DNA of 21,338 nucleotides, taken from NCBI GenBank assembly GCA_035943635.1, contig DASZBX010000022.1:1-21338 (forward strand). Direction: 5' to 3'. The notes under the pieces were generated by a model that made no database searches, was not told the origin of the DNA, and saw only the letters and a list, made by a program, of their open reading frames with translations. The DNA comes from DASZBX01 sp035943635 (GTDB taxonomy: Bacteria > Actinomycetota > Actinomycetes > Streptomycetales > Catenulisporaceae). The translations under genes were made by a program, and so were the position numbers. Positions 15,519 through 21,338 of the stretch are shown here, in pieces (the first letter of the stretch is position 1; every line of letters begins with the position of its first letter).

Positions 15519-15524
15519 ATAGTA
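15519..15524 (-). promoter_or_regulatory. Putative -10 box of the FAD monooxygenase gene
   Basis: On the minus strand TACTAT fits TANNNT. Transcription would start near 15511-15513, giving either a leaderless message from the ATG at 15513 or a leader of about 30 bases with AAAGGAG before the ATG at 15483. No -35 was recognised. Confidence 0.4.
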
Positions 15525-15667
15525 GCCGCCCGTGGACGCCTCGCGCGTGAGTTGCGGTCAGGATTCTGGCTCATTAGTGCGACTGGGAGCCGGGCGGCGC
15601 GGGCGGTAGCGGTTGTTAGCCCTCTCGGGTGATTACAGGGTTCTGCCAGCGGAGCACACTGGCATGT

Positions 15668-16255
15668 ATGAGCCTCGTCTTCTCGCAGACCGGCCCGGAG
15701 ATCGCGTTCGGGATCACCGTCGGCGCCTGGGTGATCAGTGAGCGGGTCCTGATGTTCCGGGACCTTCGCAACGGAGCGTTCAAGGGCGGGCAGGACGGGG
15801 GTTCGTACTTCTGGATCGTGATCACGGTGGCGTGCGGCATCGGCGCGGCCATCGCCTTGGCGGGCGGCGACGTGCTGCCGCTGCCCGGCCCGCACTTCTG
15901 GCTGGCCGCCGGTCTGGCCCTGGCCTGGGTCGGCATGCTGCTGCGGGCGTGGGCCGTGCTGGCGCTGGGCCGGTCGTTCACCACGAAGGTGATGGTGCGC
16001 TCGGAGCAGGCCGTGGTGTCCAAGGGCCCGTACCGGCTGGTGCGGCATCCGTCGTATCTGGGGCTGCTGGTCTTCTTCCTCGGCTTCGGGCTGGCGTTGG
16101 GCGACCTGGCCGCGGCCGTCGCGGCGGTCGTGATCCCGACGCTCGGGATCGTCAAGCGGATCACGGTCGAGGAGCCGGCGCTGCGGGCCGAGCTCGGCGA
16201 TCCGTACGTCGAGTACTGCAAGGGTCACGCTCGCCTGTTCCCCGGCGTGTGGTGA
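15668..16255 (+). CDS. Isoprenylcysteine carboxyl methyltransferase-like membrane protein
   Basis: A 195-residue integral membrane protein of the ICMT/PEMT superfamily. About five hydrophobic segments are visible, and the family signature GPYRLVRHPSYLG at residues 120-132 is followed by the late membrane hairpin and a C-terminal EEPALRAELGDPYVEYCK, which fits the conserved E-x-x-L-x-x-x-F/L-G-x-x-Y-x-x-Y pattern. The signature Arg-His-Pro binds S-adenosylmethionine in characterised relatives. Bacterial members have no known prenylated-cysteine target, so the acceptor is open. The ATG is chosen because the fold begins there; an in-frame GTG at 15629 would add 13 polar residues and has no binding site. 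The UPF0303 gene follows 83 bases on. Confidence 0.85.
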   Translation: MSLVFSQTGPEIAFGITVGAWVISERVLMFRDLRNGAFKGGQDGGSYFWIVITVACGIGAAIALAGGDVLPLPGPHFWLAAGLALAWVGMLLRAWAVLALGRSFTTKVMVRSEQAVVSKGPYRLVRHPSYLGLLVFFLGFGLALGDLAAAVAAVVIPTLGIVKRITVEEPALRAELGDPYVEYCKGHARLFPGVW

Positions 16256-16338
16256 CGGTCCCGCACCTTCTGGCCGGTATGTCAGCCGGTAGGGTGACGG
16301 ACGGCGATCATCAGGCCCGAGCCGAGGGAGCACACGAC

Positions 16339-16818
16339 GTGGACAGCGAGCCGGCGAACCTCACGCAGCAGTTGGAAGAGCAGGAGCGGCGGCTGCAGAT
16401 GACCCGCTTCGACAACGACGACGCGTGGCGGCTGGGCTGCCTGCTGGTGGAGTCGGCCCGGGACCGCGGGCTCGGCGTGACGATCGACATCCGCCGCGGC
16501 GGGCAGCAGCTGTTCCACTGCGCCCTGCCCGGGACCACCGCGGACAACGACTCCTGGATCGAGCGCAAGAACCGGGTGGTCCAGCGTTTCGGCGCCAGCT
16601 CCTTCCTGGTCGGCCAGCGGCACCGGGACAAGGGCACCACCTTCGACCAGGCCACGCCGCACCTGGCCGCGGCGGACTACGCCGCGCACGGCGGCGCGTT
16701 CCCGGTCCGGGTGCGCGAGGTGGGCGTGGTCGGGACGGTGACCGTCTCCGGCCTGCCGCAGGCCGAGGACCACGCGCTGGTGGTCGAGGCGCTGGAGCGT
16801 TTCCTCGGCGAGGGCTGA
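16339..16818 (+). CDS. UPF0303 / HbpS-like (DUF336) protein
   Basis: A 159-residue protein of the UPF0303 branch of the GlcG/HbpS superfamily. Diagnostic segments are LGCLLVESARDRGLGVTIDIRRGGQQLFHCALPGTTADND, the invariant WIERKNRVVQRFGASSFLVG, and the C-terminal HGGAFPVRV...GTVTVSGLPQAEDHALVVEAL, which matches the glycine-rich strand-turn-helix of the family. Related HbpS proteins bind haem or iron; for UPF0303 members the ligand is not established. No signal peptide. The GTG start is supported by GAGGGAG eight bases upstream; the frame is open further upstream only as a shadow of the ICMT-like gene. It may be read with that gene. Confidence 0.88.
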   Translation: MDSEPANLTQQLEEQERRLQMTRFDNDDAWRLGCLLVESARDRGLGVTIDIRRGGQQLFHCALPGTTADNDSWIERKNRVVQRFGASSFLVGQRHRDKGTTFDQATPHLAAADYAAHGGAFPVRVREVGVVGTVTVSGLPQAEDHALVVEALERFLGEG

Positions 16819-16857
16819 GCCGGCTCGCGGGGCGTCGCGCCGACCGCGAATCCTGCC

Positions 16858-16868
16858 TGAAACTTTCA
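16858..16868. promoter_or_regulatory. GAAACTTTC palindrome, upstream copy
   Basis: TGAAACTTTCA is a perfect 11-bp palindrome. CGAAACTTTCG-type elements are known in promoters of Streptomyces xylanase genes, so a role in polysaccharide-dependent regulation of the cellulase is plausible. The distance to the start codon, 287 bases, is large. Confidence 0.4.
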
Positions 16869-17005
16869 TCACCTTCCTACGAAAATTCTCGATACATTCG
16901 AGGCTTCACTCACTCGCGGCGAACACGAAGGCCGATGTAGGCAACACCTTCTGCTCCCGATGATCCGTACTCTTTGCCTTTTGTCTCAGCTGAAGCGGGT
17001 TGTAG

Positions 17006-17038
17006 CGCGCCGCGGACGGTATTAACGTCCGCCGCGCG
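17006..17038. other. Hairpin, possible terminator or operator
   Basis: GCGGACG and CGTCCGC flank a GTATTAA loop, and the stem extends by five more pairs beyond one mismatch. It could end transcripts from the UPF0303 gene or sit in the cellulase leader. No T tract follows. Confidence 0.4.
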
Positions 17039-17065
17039 GCTGCCGGCCCGAAAGCACCAGAGACC

Positions 17066-17074
17066 GAAACTTTC
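17066..17074. promoter_or_regulatory. GAAACTTTC palindrome, proximal copy
   Basis: A second exact GAAACTTTC, preceded by C, 80 bases before the cellulase start codon. Two copies in one 336-base region of very GC-rich DNA are unlikely by chance. The position suits an operator near the promoter. Confidence 0.45.
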
Positions 17075-17154
17075 CTTCGGCGGCCGCGTGCCCGCACCGT
17101 CAGTTACGCCCGGACGCCGCCGAGGCCGCGGCCGGGCCGAGGAAAGGACCCCCC

Positions 17155-18393
17155 GTGCTCCATCCGCACCCCCGAAGCCGCGGCGCCGGGCGACGACCGG
17201 CCGTGCGCCGGGCCGTGGCCCACGCGCTCGCGGCCCTGACCGCCTGCGCCGGGACCATCGTGGCCGGCGCCGCGCCCGCGCAGGCCGACACGCAGATCTG
17301 TTCGCAGTTCGGCAGCGCCTCCGTCGACAACGGCGCGTACATCGTGCAGAACAACGAGTGGGGCGACTCGATCCAGCAGTGCATCGACGTCACCAACGAC
17401 GGCTTCTCCGTCACCAGCGGCAACCACAACCTGGCGACGAACGGCGCGCCCGCCGCCTACCCGTCGATCTACGCCGGCTGCCACTACGGCAACTGCTCGT
17501 CCAACAGCGGCCTGCCGTTGCAGGTCTCGGCGTTCGGCAACCCGCAGTCGAGCGTCTCGTTCACCACCGCGAGCGGCCAGTGGGACTCCTCCTACGACAT
17601 CTGGTTCGACACCGCGCCGAACCCGAGCGGGCAGAACGACGGCGAGGAGCTGATGATCTGGGCGAACCACGCGGGCGCGCCCGAGCCGGCCGGCTCGCAG
17701 ATCGGCACCGCGACCATCGAGGGCGCGACCTGGCAGGTCTGGGAATCGCGGATGAACAACGGCGGGATCGGCTGGAACGACGTGTCCTACGTCCGGGAGA
17801 ACCCGACCACCGCGATCACGGTGAACCTCAAGGACTTCACCAACGACTCGGTCTCCCGCGGCTACCTCCAGCCGGCCTGGTACCTGACCAGCGTCCAGTT
17901 CGGCTTCGAGCCCTGGCAGGGCGGCCCGGGCCTGGGCGTGAACTCCTTCTCCTTCACCACCAACGGCAGCGGGGGCGGCGGGGGCGCCGGCGGCGGCACG
18001 CCCGGGACCGTCGTCGGGCAGGGCAGCGGCCGCTGCCTGGACATCCAGAACTACGGCACCGCCGACGGCACTCTCGTGCAGCTGTGGGATTGCAGCGGCA
18101 ACTGGAACCAGGCGTGGCAGTACACCAACGGCACACTCGTCAATCCACAGTCCGGCAAATGCCTGGATGTGGCAGGTGCGGGCACGGCGAACGGCACCCA
18201 GGTGAGACTGTGGTCGTGTAACGGCACCGTCGCCCAGCAATGGCAGGTCAACTCGAACGGTACGGTGACCAATCCGAACTCCGGCAGGTGCCTGGACGCG
18301 GTCGGCCAGGGCACGGCGAACGGGACGACCATCCAGATCTACGACTGCTACGTCGGCGGAACCCAGGCGAACCAGGTGTGGTCGGTCACCTGA
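17155..18393 (+). CDS. Secreted GH12 endoglucanase with ricin-type CBM13 domain
   Basis: A 412-residue secreted glycosidase. Residues 1-44 are an export signal (paired Args, a hydrophobic core, AQA before Asp45). Residues 45 to about 275 match glycoside hydrolase family 12: YIVQNNEWGD at the start, SYDIWF, GEELMIW with the predicted nucleophile Glu165, and FGFEPWQGG with the predicted acid/base Glu252. A Gly-rich linker leads to a ricin-B-type carbohydrate-binding domain (about 285-412) with GRCLD or GKCLD and Q-x-W motifs in three repeats. It should cut beta-1,4-glucans outside the cell. The GTG start has AGGAAAGGA six bases upstream. Two GAAACTTTC sites lie upstream. The gene ends directly against the remnant of an ABC ATPase gene. 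Confidence 0.93.
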   Translation: MLHPHPRSRGAGRRPAVRRAVAHALAALTACAGTIVAGAAPAQADTQICSQFGSASVDNGAYIVQNNEWGDSIQQCIDVTNDGFSVTSGNHNLATNGAPAAYPSIYAGCHYGNCSSNSGLPLQVSAFGNPQSSVSFTTASGQWDSSYDIWFDTAPNPSGQNDGEELMIWANHAGAPEPAGSQIGTATIEGATWQVWESRMNNGGIGWNDVSYVRENPTTAITVNLKDFTNDSVSRGYLQPAWYLTSVQFGFEPWQGGPGLGVNSFSFTTNGSGGGGGAGGGTPGTVVGQGSGRCLDIQNYGTADGTLVQLWDCSGNWNQAWQYTNGTLVNPQSGKCLDVAGAGTANGTQVRLWSCNGTVAQQWQVNSNGTVTNPNSGRCLDAVGQGTANGTTIQIYDCYVGGTQANQVWSVT

Positions 18394-18420
18394 TCCCTCG
18401 TCACCTCGTCACCTGACCGG

Positions 18421-18666
18421 CGGCAGGCGACGGTCGAGCCGGCCGAGTGCCGGGTGACCGCGACCAGCGCGCCGGGCCGGGAGATCGCGCTGCCCCGCCT
18501 GGTCCGGGAGCTCGACGCGGCCGCGGTGCACCCGCTGGACGTGGCCCTGCGCCGGCCCTCGCTCGACGACGTGTTCCTCGCCCTGACCGGGCCGGGCGCG
18601 CGGCCGGGCAGCGATCAGACCTCAGATTCAGCCGCCGAAAGCCAGACCCAGGAGGGAAACCGATGA
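18421..18666 (+). pseudogene. C-terminal remnant of a DrrA-type ABC transporter ATPase
   Basis: In frame, the sequence reads LPRLVRELDAAAVHPLDVALRRPSLDDVFLALTG and then a polar tail. This is the characteristic C-terminal end of daunorubicin-resistance-type (DrrA) ATPases: the LDD-V-F-L element and the preceding strand and helix. Everything upstream, including Walker A, signature and Walker B motifs, is missing; the frame begins immediately after the cellulase stop codon with no start or binding site. It ends TGA overlapping the ATG of the permease gene (ATGA), so the original operon junction is intact. The remnant has no predicted function. Confidence 0.75.
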
Positions 18667-19194
18667 CCAGCAGCACACTGAGTCTCCGCCAGGCTCCGGG
18701 AACCACGGTCGCGCCGCGGGCGGGCCGGATCCGCGGCGCGGCGGCGGACGTCACGGCCCAGACCGTGCGCGTCCTGCTCAACTACCGCCACTCCCCCGGC
18801 CTGATCGTCGCCTCGCTCGCCGCGCCGCCGGCGATGCTGGTGGTGTTCGGGTACGTATTCGGCAGCGCGATCACCGCGCCCGGCGACAGTAACTACCGCG
18901 AATACCTGATGCCGGGCCTGTTCGTGCTGATCGCCTTCAACAGCGTGATGCCGGCCATGGTCGGCGCGGCCCGGGACGCCGGGCGCGGCATCACCGACCG
19001 GCTGCTGTCGATGTCGGTCTCCCGCGGCGGCGTGCTGCTCGGCCAGGCGCTCGCGGACCTGCTGGTCAGCGCGGTCGTGCTCGCCTTCCTGGCCGCTGAC
19101 GCATCCGATCGCTGCGACGGTCGGCTGGGCGTTGACGCTGCTCGTGATCTGCGGACCGCTGGCCGTCCGCAGGTTCGCGGCGCACGGGCACTGA
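18663..19194 (+). pseudogene. DrrB-type ABC-2 permease with an internal deletion
   Basis: The start overlaps the ATPase stop and has AGGAGG upstream. The first about 145 residues are a normal ABC-2 permease N-terminus: a cytoplasmic helix (TAQTVRVLLNYRHSPGLIVASL), a first membrane helix, YREYLMPGLFVLIAFN, then the GITDRLLSMSVSRGGVLLGQALADLL loop and helix. At about 19093-19098 the frame loses homology. In another frame the sequence resumes at once as the family's C-terminal end, LTHPIAATVGWALTLLVICGPLAVRRF, and ends at TGA 19192-19194. About 70-90 residues, including several membrane helices, are missing, and the ends are out of frame. Non-functional as read. Confidence 0.8.
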
Positions 19195-19207
19195 TATCTG
19201 AGCCCTG

Positions 19208-19630
19208 TCAGCGTTTGACCCTTCGATGGAGATTGAGCAGCAGTGAGGCCGACGTGACCACGGCGAACGCCTCGGCGATGGCGCTGACCGTCTTCTCGGT
19301 GTACCAGGCCGGGTCGTACATGTCCGGCAGCGGGCCGATCGCGCCGATGTCGTAGTAGCGGGTGACGAGCACGGCCGCGAGCGCGCTCGCCGCGACGACG
19401 AGCGCGAAGGCGGCGGCCAGACGGCGGCCGTGCACCAGGATCAGCAGCGCGGCGAGGCTCGCGACGGCCGCCTCGATCCGGAACAGGTTCCCCTGGCTCA
19501 ATCCGCCCGATCCGGTGTTGCCGTCGAACTGCCCGGCAAGATCGGCGTGGACGTAGGCGTCGACGCCGAGACCGATCGCCGTCAGTACGCGCAGGAACAT
19601 TCTGGTGCGGCTGTCTGAGAATCCCGGCAT
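19208..19630 (-). CDS. Small four-helix membrane protein of unknown function
   Basis: A 140-residue membrane protein starting at ATG 19630, with AAAGG six bases upstream. Four hydrophobic segments are visible: TAIGLGVDAYVHADL, IEAAVASLAALLILV, LAAAFALVVAASALAAVLV and IAEAFAVVTSASLLLNL. Between the third and fourth lies a loop (YYDIGAIGPLPDMYDPAWYTEK) that looks conserved in actinobacterial homologues, as does SQGNLFRIEA after the first helix. I cannot assign a function. It converges on the broken ABC permease, 13 bases away, and diverges from the ferritin-like pair. Being tail to tail with a pseudogene does not suggest a link. Confidence 0.78.
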   Translation of the reverse strand: MPGFSDSRTRMFLRVLTAIGLGVDAYVHADLAGQFDGNTGSGGLSQGNLFRIEAAVASLAALLILVHGRRLAAAFALVVAASALAAVLVTRYYDIGAIGPLPDMYDPAWYTEKTVSAIAEAFAVVTSASLLLNLHRRVKR

Positions 19631-19654
19631 ATCCAACCTTTGTCATAGGTGGCG

Positions 19655-19677
19655 GCGGGCCGCACGCAGCGGCCCGC
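19655..19677. other. Short hairpin between divergent genes
   Basis: GCGGGCC and GGCCCGC flank a 9-base loop, close upstream of the small membrane-protein gene. It could be a leader hairpin or operator. The rest of the gap to 19892 holds GTTCCGAAC, a 9-base palindrome at 19783-19791, and nothing else I recognise. Confidence 0.35.
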
Positions 19678-19892
19678 TTGGCATGCGGCGATGCGTCCTG
19701 ATCTCCGCTCGCCGCACGTGTTGCTGCCCTGGTTCGTCGCAGTAGCCCGGTTCGGATTGGTCCGTTCCCCCGAAAGAGTGAAGTTCCGAACTTGTCATGC
19801 CCGGCGCCAATCCATCGCCCGCCCGACGCCGAAGGGGCTCCTCGACAGGTCCGCCACACCGGGCCGAGAAGAGAAGGAATGGGAGGGCCGTT

Positions 19893-20687
19893 ATGGGTGA
19901 CGAGAGTCTCGACACCCGGCTTCTGTCGGAGTTGACCGTCGAGTCGCAGGATTTGAACAGCGACGCGGTACGGATCACTCGGCAGGCGCTGGACGAGTAC
20001 ACGCAGCAGCAGGAGACCACCCCCGCGCGGCGTTCGCGCGGCGGCTGGATGGCCGGAATCGCCGGCGGCGCGCTGCTGCTCGGCGCCGGCCGGGCCGCGG
20101 CAGCCAGTTCGACCGCGACCAGCGGAGACATCATGGCGCTGCAGACCGCGGCGTCGATCGAGAACCTGGCGGTGTCGGTGTACACGACCGCCGCGGGCCT
20201 GGACTTCATCAAGACCGGCAACGCGACCGTGGCCGCGTTCATCACCAAGACCACCGCCCAGCACACCGCGCACGCGCAGGCCTTCAACCAGGCCATCACC
20301 GCGGCCGGCGGCATGCAGCAGACCGGGGCGGACCCGAAGTACGCCGCCGTGGTCAAGTCGGCCCTGCCGACGATCAAGGGCCCGGCGGACGTCGTCGCGC
20401 TGGCCATCACCCTGGAGGACGTCGCGGCGCAGACGTACACGAAGTATGTGTCCCTCGCCAGTAACGCCTCGCTGCGGACGCTGTTCGGCAGCGTGGCGCC
20501 GGTCGAGGCCCAGCACCGGTCGGTACTGCTCGCGGTGCAGGCGCTGCTGGCGGGCGGGGACGCGTCCCTGATCGCGATCCCGACCATGCCCGGCAGCCTG
20601 CCGGCCGCGGCGGGCAGTGTCGGGTTCCCCACGTCGTTCTACCCGACGACCAGCGCGTCGCCGGTCAGCGAAGGAGCGGTCTCATGA
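19893..20687 (+). CDS. Exported ferritin-like domain protein, first of a pair
   Basis: A 264-residue protein starting at ATG 19893, with GGGAGGG six bases upstream. Residues 1-45 form a polar N-terminal tail; then RRSRGGW precedes a hydrophobic stretch (MAGIAGGALLLGAGRAAAA), suggesting Tat-type export or a membrane anchor. The rest is a four-helix ferritin-like domain: SIENLAVSVYTTA, TTAQHTAHAQAFNQAI, VVALAITLEDVAAQTYTKYV and SVAPVEAQHRSVLLAVQALL. The Glu and His residues are spaced as metal ligands, although some usual Glu positions are Gln. An Ala/Ser/Pro-rich tail follows. The stop overlaps the next ATG (ATGA), so the two are translationally coupled. Enzymatic activity or iron storage cannot be told from sequence. 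Confidence 0.85.
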   Translation: MGDESLDTRLLSELTVESQDLNSDAVRITRQALDEYTQQQETTPARRSRGGWMAGIAGGALLLGAGRAAAASSTATSGDIMALQTAASIENLAVSVYTTAAGLDFIKTGNATVAAFITKTTAQHTAHAQAFNQAITAAGGMQQTGADPKYAAVVKSALPTIKGPADVVALAITLEDVAAQTYTKYVSLASNASLRTLFGSVAPVEAQHRSVLLAVQALLAGGDASLIAIPTMPGSLPAAAGSVGFPTSFYPTTSASPVSEGAVS

Positions 20688-21338
20688 CCGAGACGCCGCA
20701 GTGGCAGCTGCAGATCAGCGAGGCCCAGCTCTCCTCCATGACGAAGGAACTGGACGAGGCGCACCGCGAGAGCATCCCGGTGATGCGCAAGCAGGCCGCC
20801 CTGTTCGCCGAGGAACTGGCCGACACCACCCCGGCCACCCCGGAGCGCCGGCTCGGCCGCCGCGGCTTCCTGGTCGGACTCGGCGGGGTCGGGGCCACCC
20901 TGGCCCTGGCCGCGTGCAGCAGCTCGAGTTCCAAGGGCAGCGCCGCGGCGTCGTCGAGCACTTCGGCGATGGCCTCGCCGTCGATGAGCGCCGCGGGCGG
21001 CAGCCAGTACACCGGTGATCTGAAGGTCGTGGCCCTGGCCACCGCCCTGGAGAACCAGGCCGTGGCCGCGTACACGGCCGCCCTGGCCGCCGCGACCGCC
21101 GGCAAGCTCGGCACGGTGCCCGCGGCCGTCGGCACGTTCGCCCAGACCGCCATGGCCCAGCACGCCGACCACGCGAAGGCGTGGAACGCGGTCCTGTCCT
21201 CGGCCAACGTGCCCACGATCACCGGCATCCCGTTGTCCAACCAGCCCCAGACCCTGGCCGCCCTCAGCGCGGTGACCACCGTCGGCGGCGTGGCGAACCT
21301 GGCCCTGGACCTGGAGAACCAGGCCGCCCAGACCTACC
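20684..21338 (+). CDS. Tat-exported ferritin-like lipoprotein, second of the pair (cut by window end)
   Basis: At least 218 residues, with no stop before the window edge. GAAGGAG lies upstream and the ATG overlaps the preceding stop. A long N-terminal tail of about 50 residues leads to GRRGFLVGLGGVGATLALAAC: a twin-arginine motif, hydrophobic core and lipobox (LAAC), so a Tat-secreted lipoprotein anchored to the outer face of the membrane is predicted. After a Ser/Ala linker the ferritin-like helices follow: TALENQAVAAYTAAL, TAMAQHADHAKAWNAVL and ALDLENQAAQTY. It is a paralogue of the first protein over the helical part; together they may form a surface hetero-oligomer. The missing end should contain the fourth helix. 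Confidence 0.88.
   Translation, partial: MTETPQWQLQISEAQLSSMTKELDEAHRESIPVMRKQAALFAEELADTTPATPERRLGRRGFLVGLGGVGATLALAACSSSSSKGSAAASSSTSAMASPSMSAAGGSQYTGDLKVVALATALENQAVAAYTAALAAATAGKLGTVPAAVGTFAQTAMAQHADHAKAWNAVLSSANVPTITGIPLSNQPQTLAALSAVTTVGGVANLALDLENQAAQTY

Larger units (their letters stand above)
16819..17154. other. Regulatory region upstream of the cellulase gene
   Basis: 336 bases without a gene, with locally AT-rich stretches that stand out from the surroundings. It contains two GAAACTTTC palindromes, a weaker variant CGAAAATTCTCG at 16880-16891, CTCGA-N5-TCGAG at 16888-16902, and a hairpin at 17006-17038. The LacI-type CebR/CelR box TGGGAGCGCTCCCA known from actinobacterial cellulase promoters was not seen. 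Confidence 0.6.

Noticed and set aside
15832..16338. Extension of the UPF0303 frame upstream into the ICMT-like gene
   Set aside because: This is the shadow of the membrane protein gene; the GTG at 16339 has a strong binding site and matches the family N-terminus.
16819..17154. CebR/CelR operator or ydaO-type riboswitch upstream of the cellulase
   Set aside because: Looked for both; neither the TGGGAGCGCTCCCA box nor recognisable ydaO conserved segments are present by eye.

Overview
High-GC actinobacterial chromosome, most like a mycelial soil or plant-litter actinomycete. The support is the very high G+C, long antisense reading frames over every real gene, a secreted GH12 cellulase with a ricin-type lectin domain, a DUF4916 NUDIX-like protein, a UPF0303 protein, and GTG or leaderless starts. 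No rRNA, tRNA, CRISPR array, intact transposase or phage gene was seen. Genus is not determinable from the sequence alone.

Layout. 1-596 has no convincing gene but holds a 74-bp-arm inverted repeat and a sharp 19-bp palindrome. 597-4446 holds a PEBP-family protein divergent from a MarR regulator, with two near-identical operators between them, followed by an MMPL exporter broken by a one-base frameshift in a C7 run and a strong terminator. 4470-5152 is a scar where the 5' end of a membrane-protein gene (possibly a sensor kinase) meets the 5' end of an MFS exporter gene head-on; both lack the rest. 5478-6014 is a leaderless DUF4916 gene. 6068-10981 (minus strand) is a three-gene operon of two paralogous STAND-like NTPases and a small helical protein. 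11147-13576 is a PAS-PAS-GGDEF-EAL cyclic-di-GMP enzyme, and 13861-15483 an FAD aromatic hydroxylase. 15668-16818 holds an ICMT-like membrane methyltransferase and a UPF0303 protein. 17155-18393 is the cellulase. 18394-19194 is a decayed DrrAB-type ABC exporter: the ATPase lacks its 5' part and the permease lacks its middle. 19208-19630 is a small membrane protein, and 19893 to the window end holds two translationally coupled secreted ferritin-like proteins, the second cut by the window edge.

The most unusual system is the 6068-10981 operon. All three proteins carry, near the N-terminus, a related G-[SA]-x-[IV]-x-V-G-x-G-[NTD] segment. Both large proteins share an NTPase core whose Walker A motif has lost the canonical Lys-Ser/Thr, then a single transmembrane helix, then unrelated predicted outer domains (RsiV/DUF3298-like in one, a four-cysteine domain in the other). 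This resembles an NLR-like receptor module whose parts might recognise each other through an amyloid-type motif; that reading is inference. A second theme is that every recognised drug-exporter gene here (MMPL, MFS, ABC) is broken while neighbouring genes look intact.
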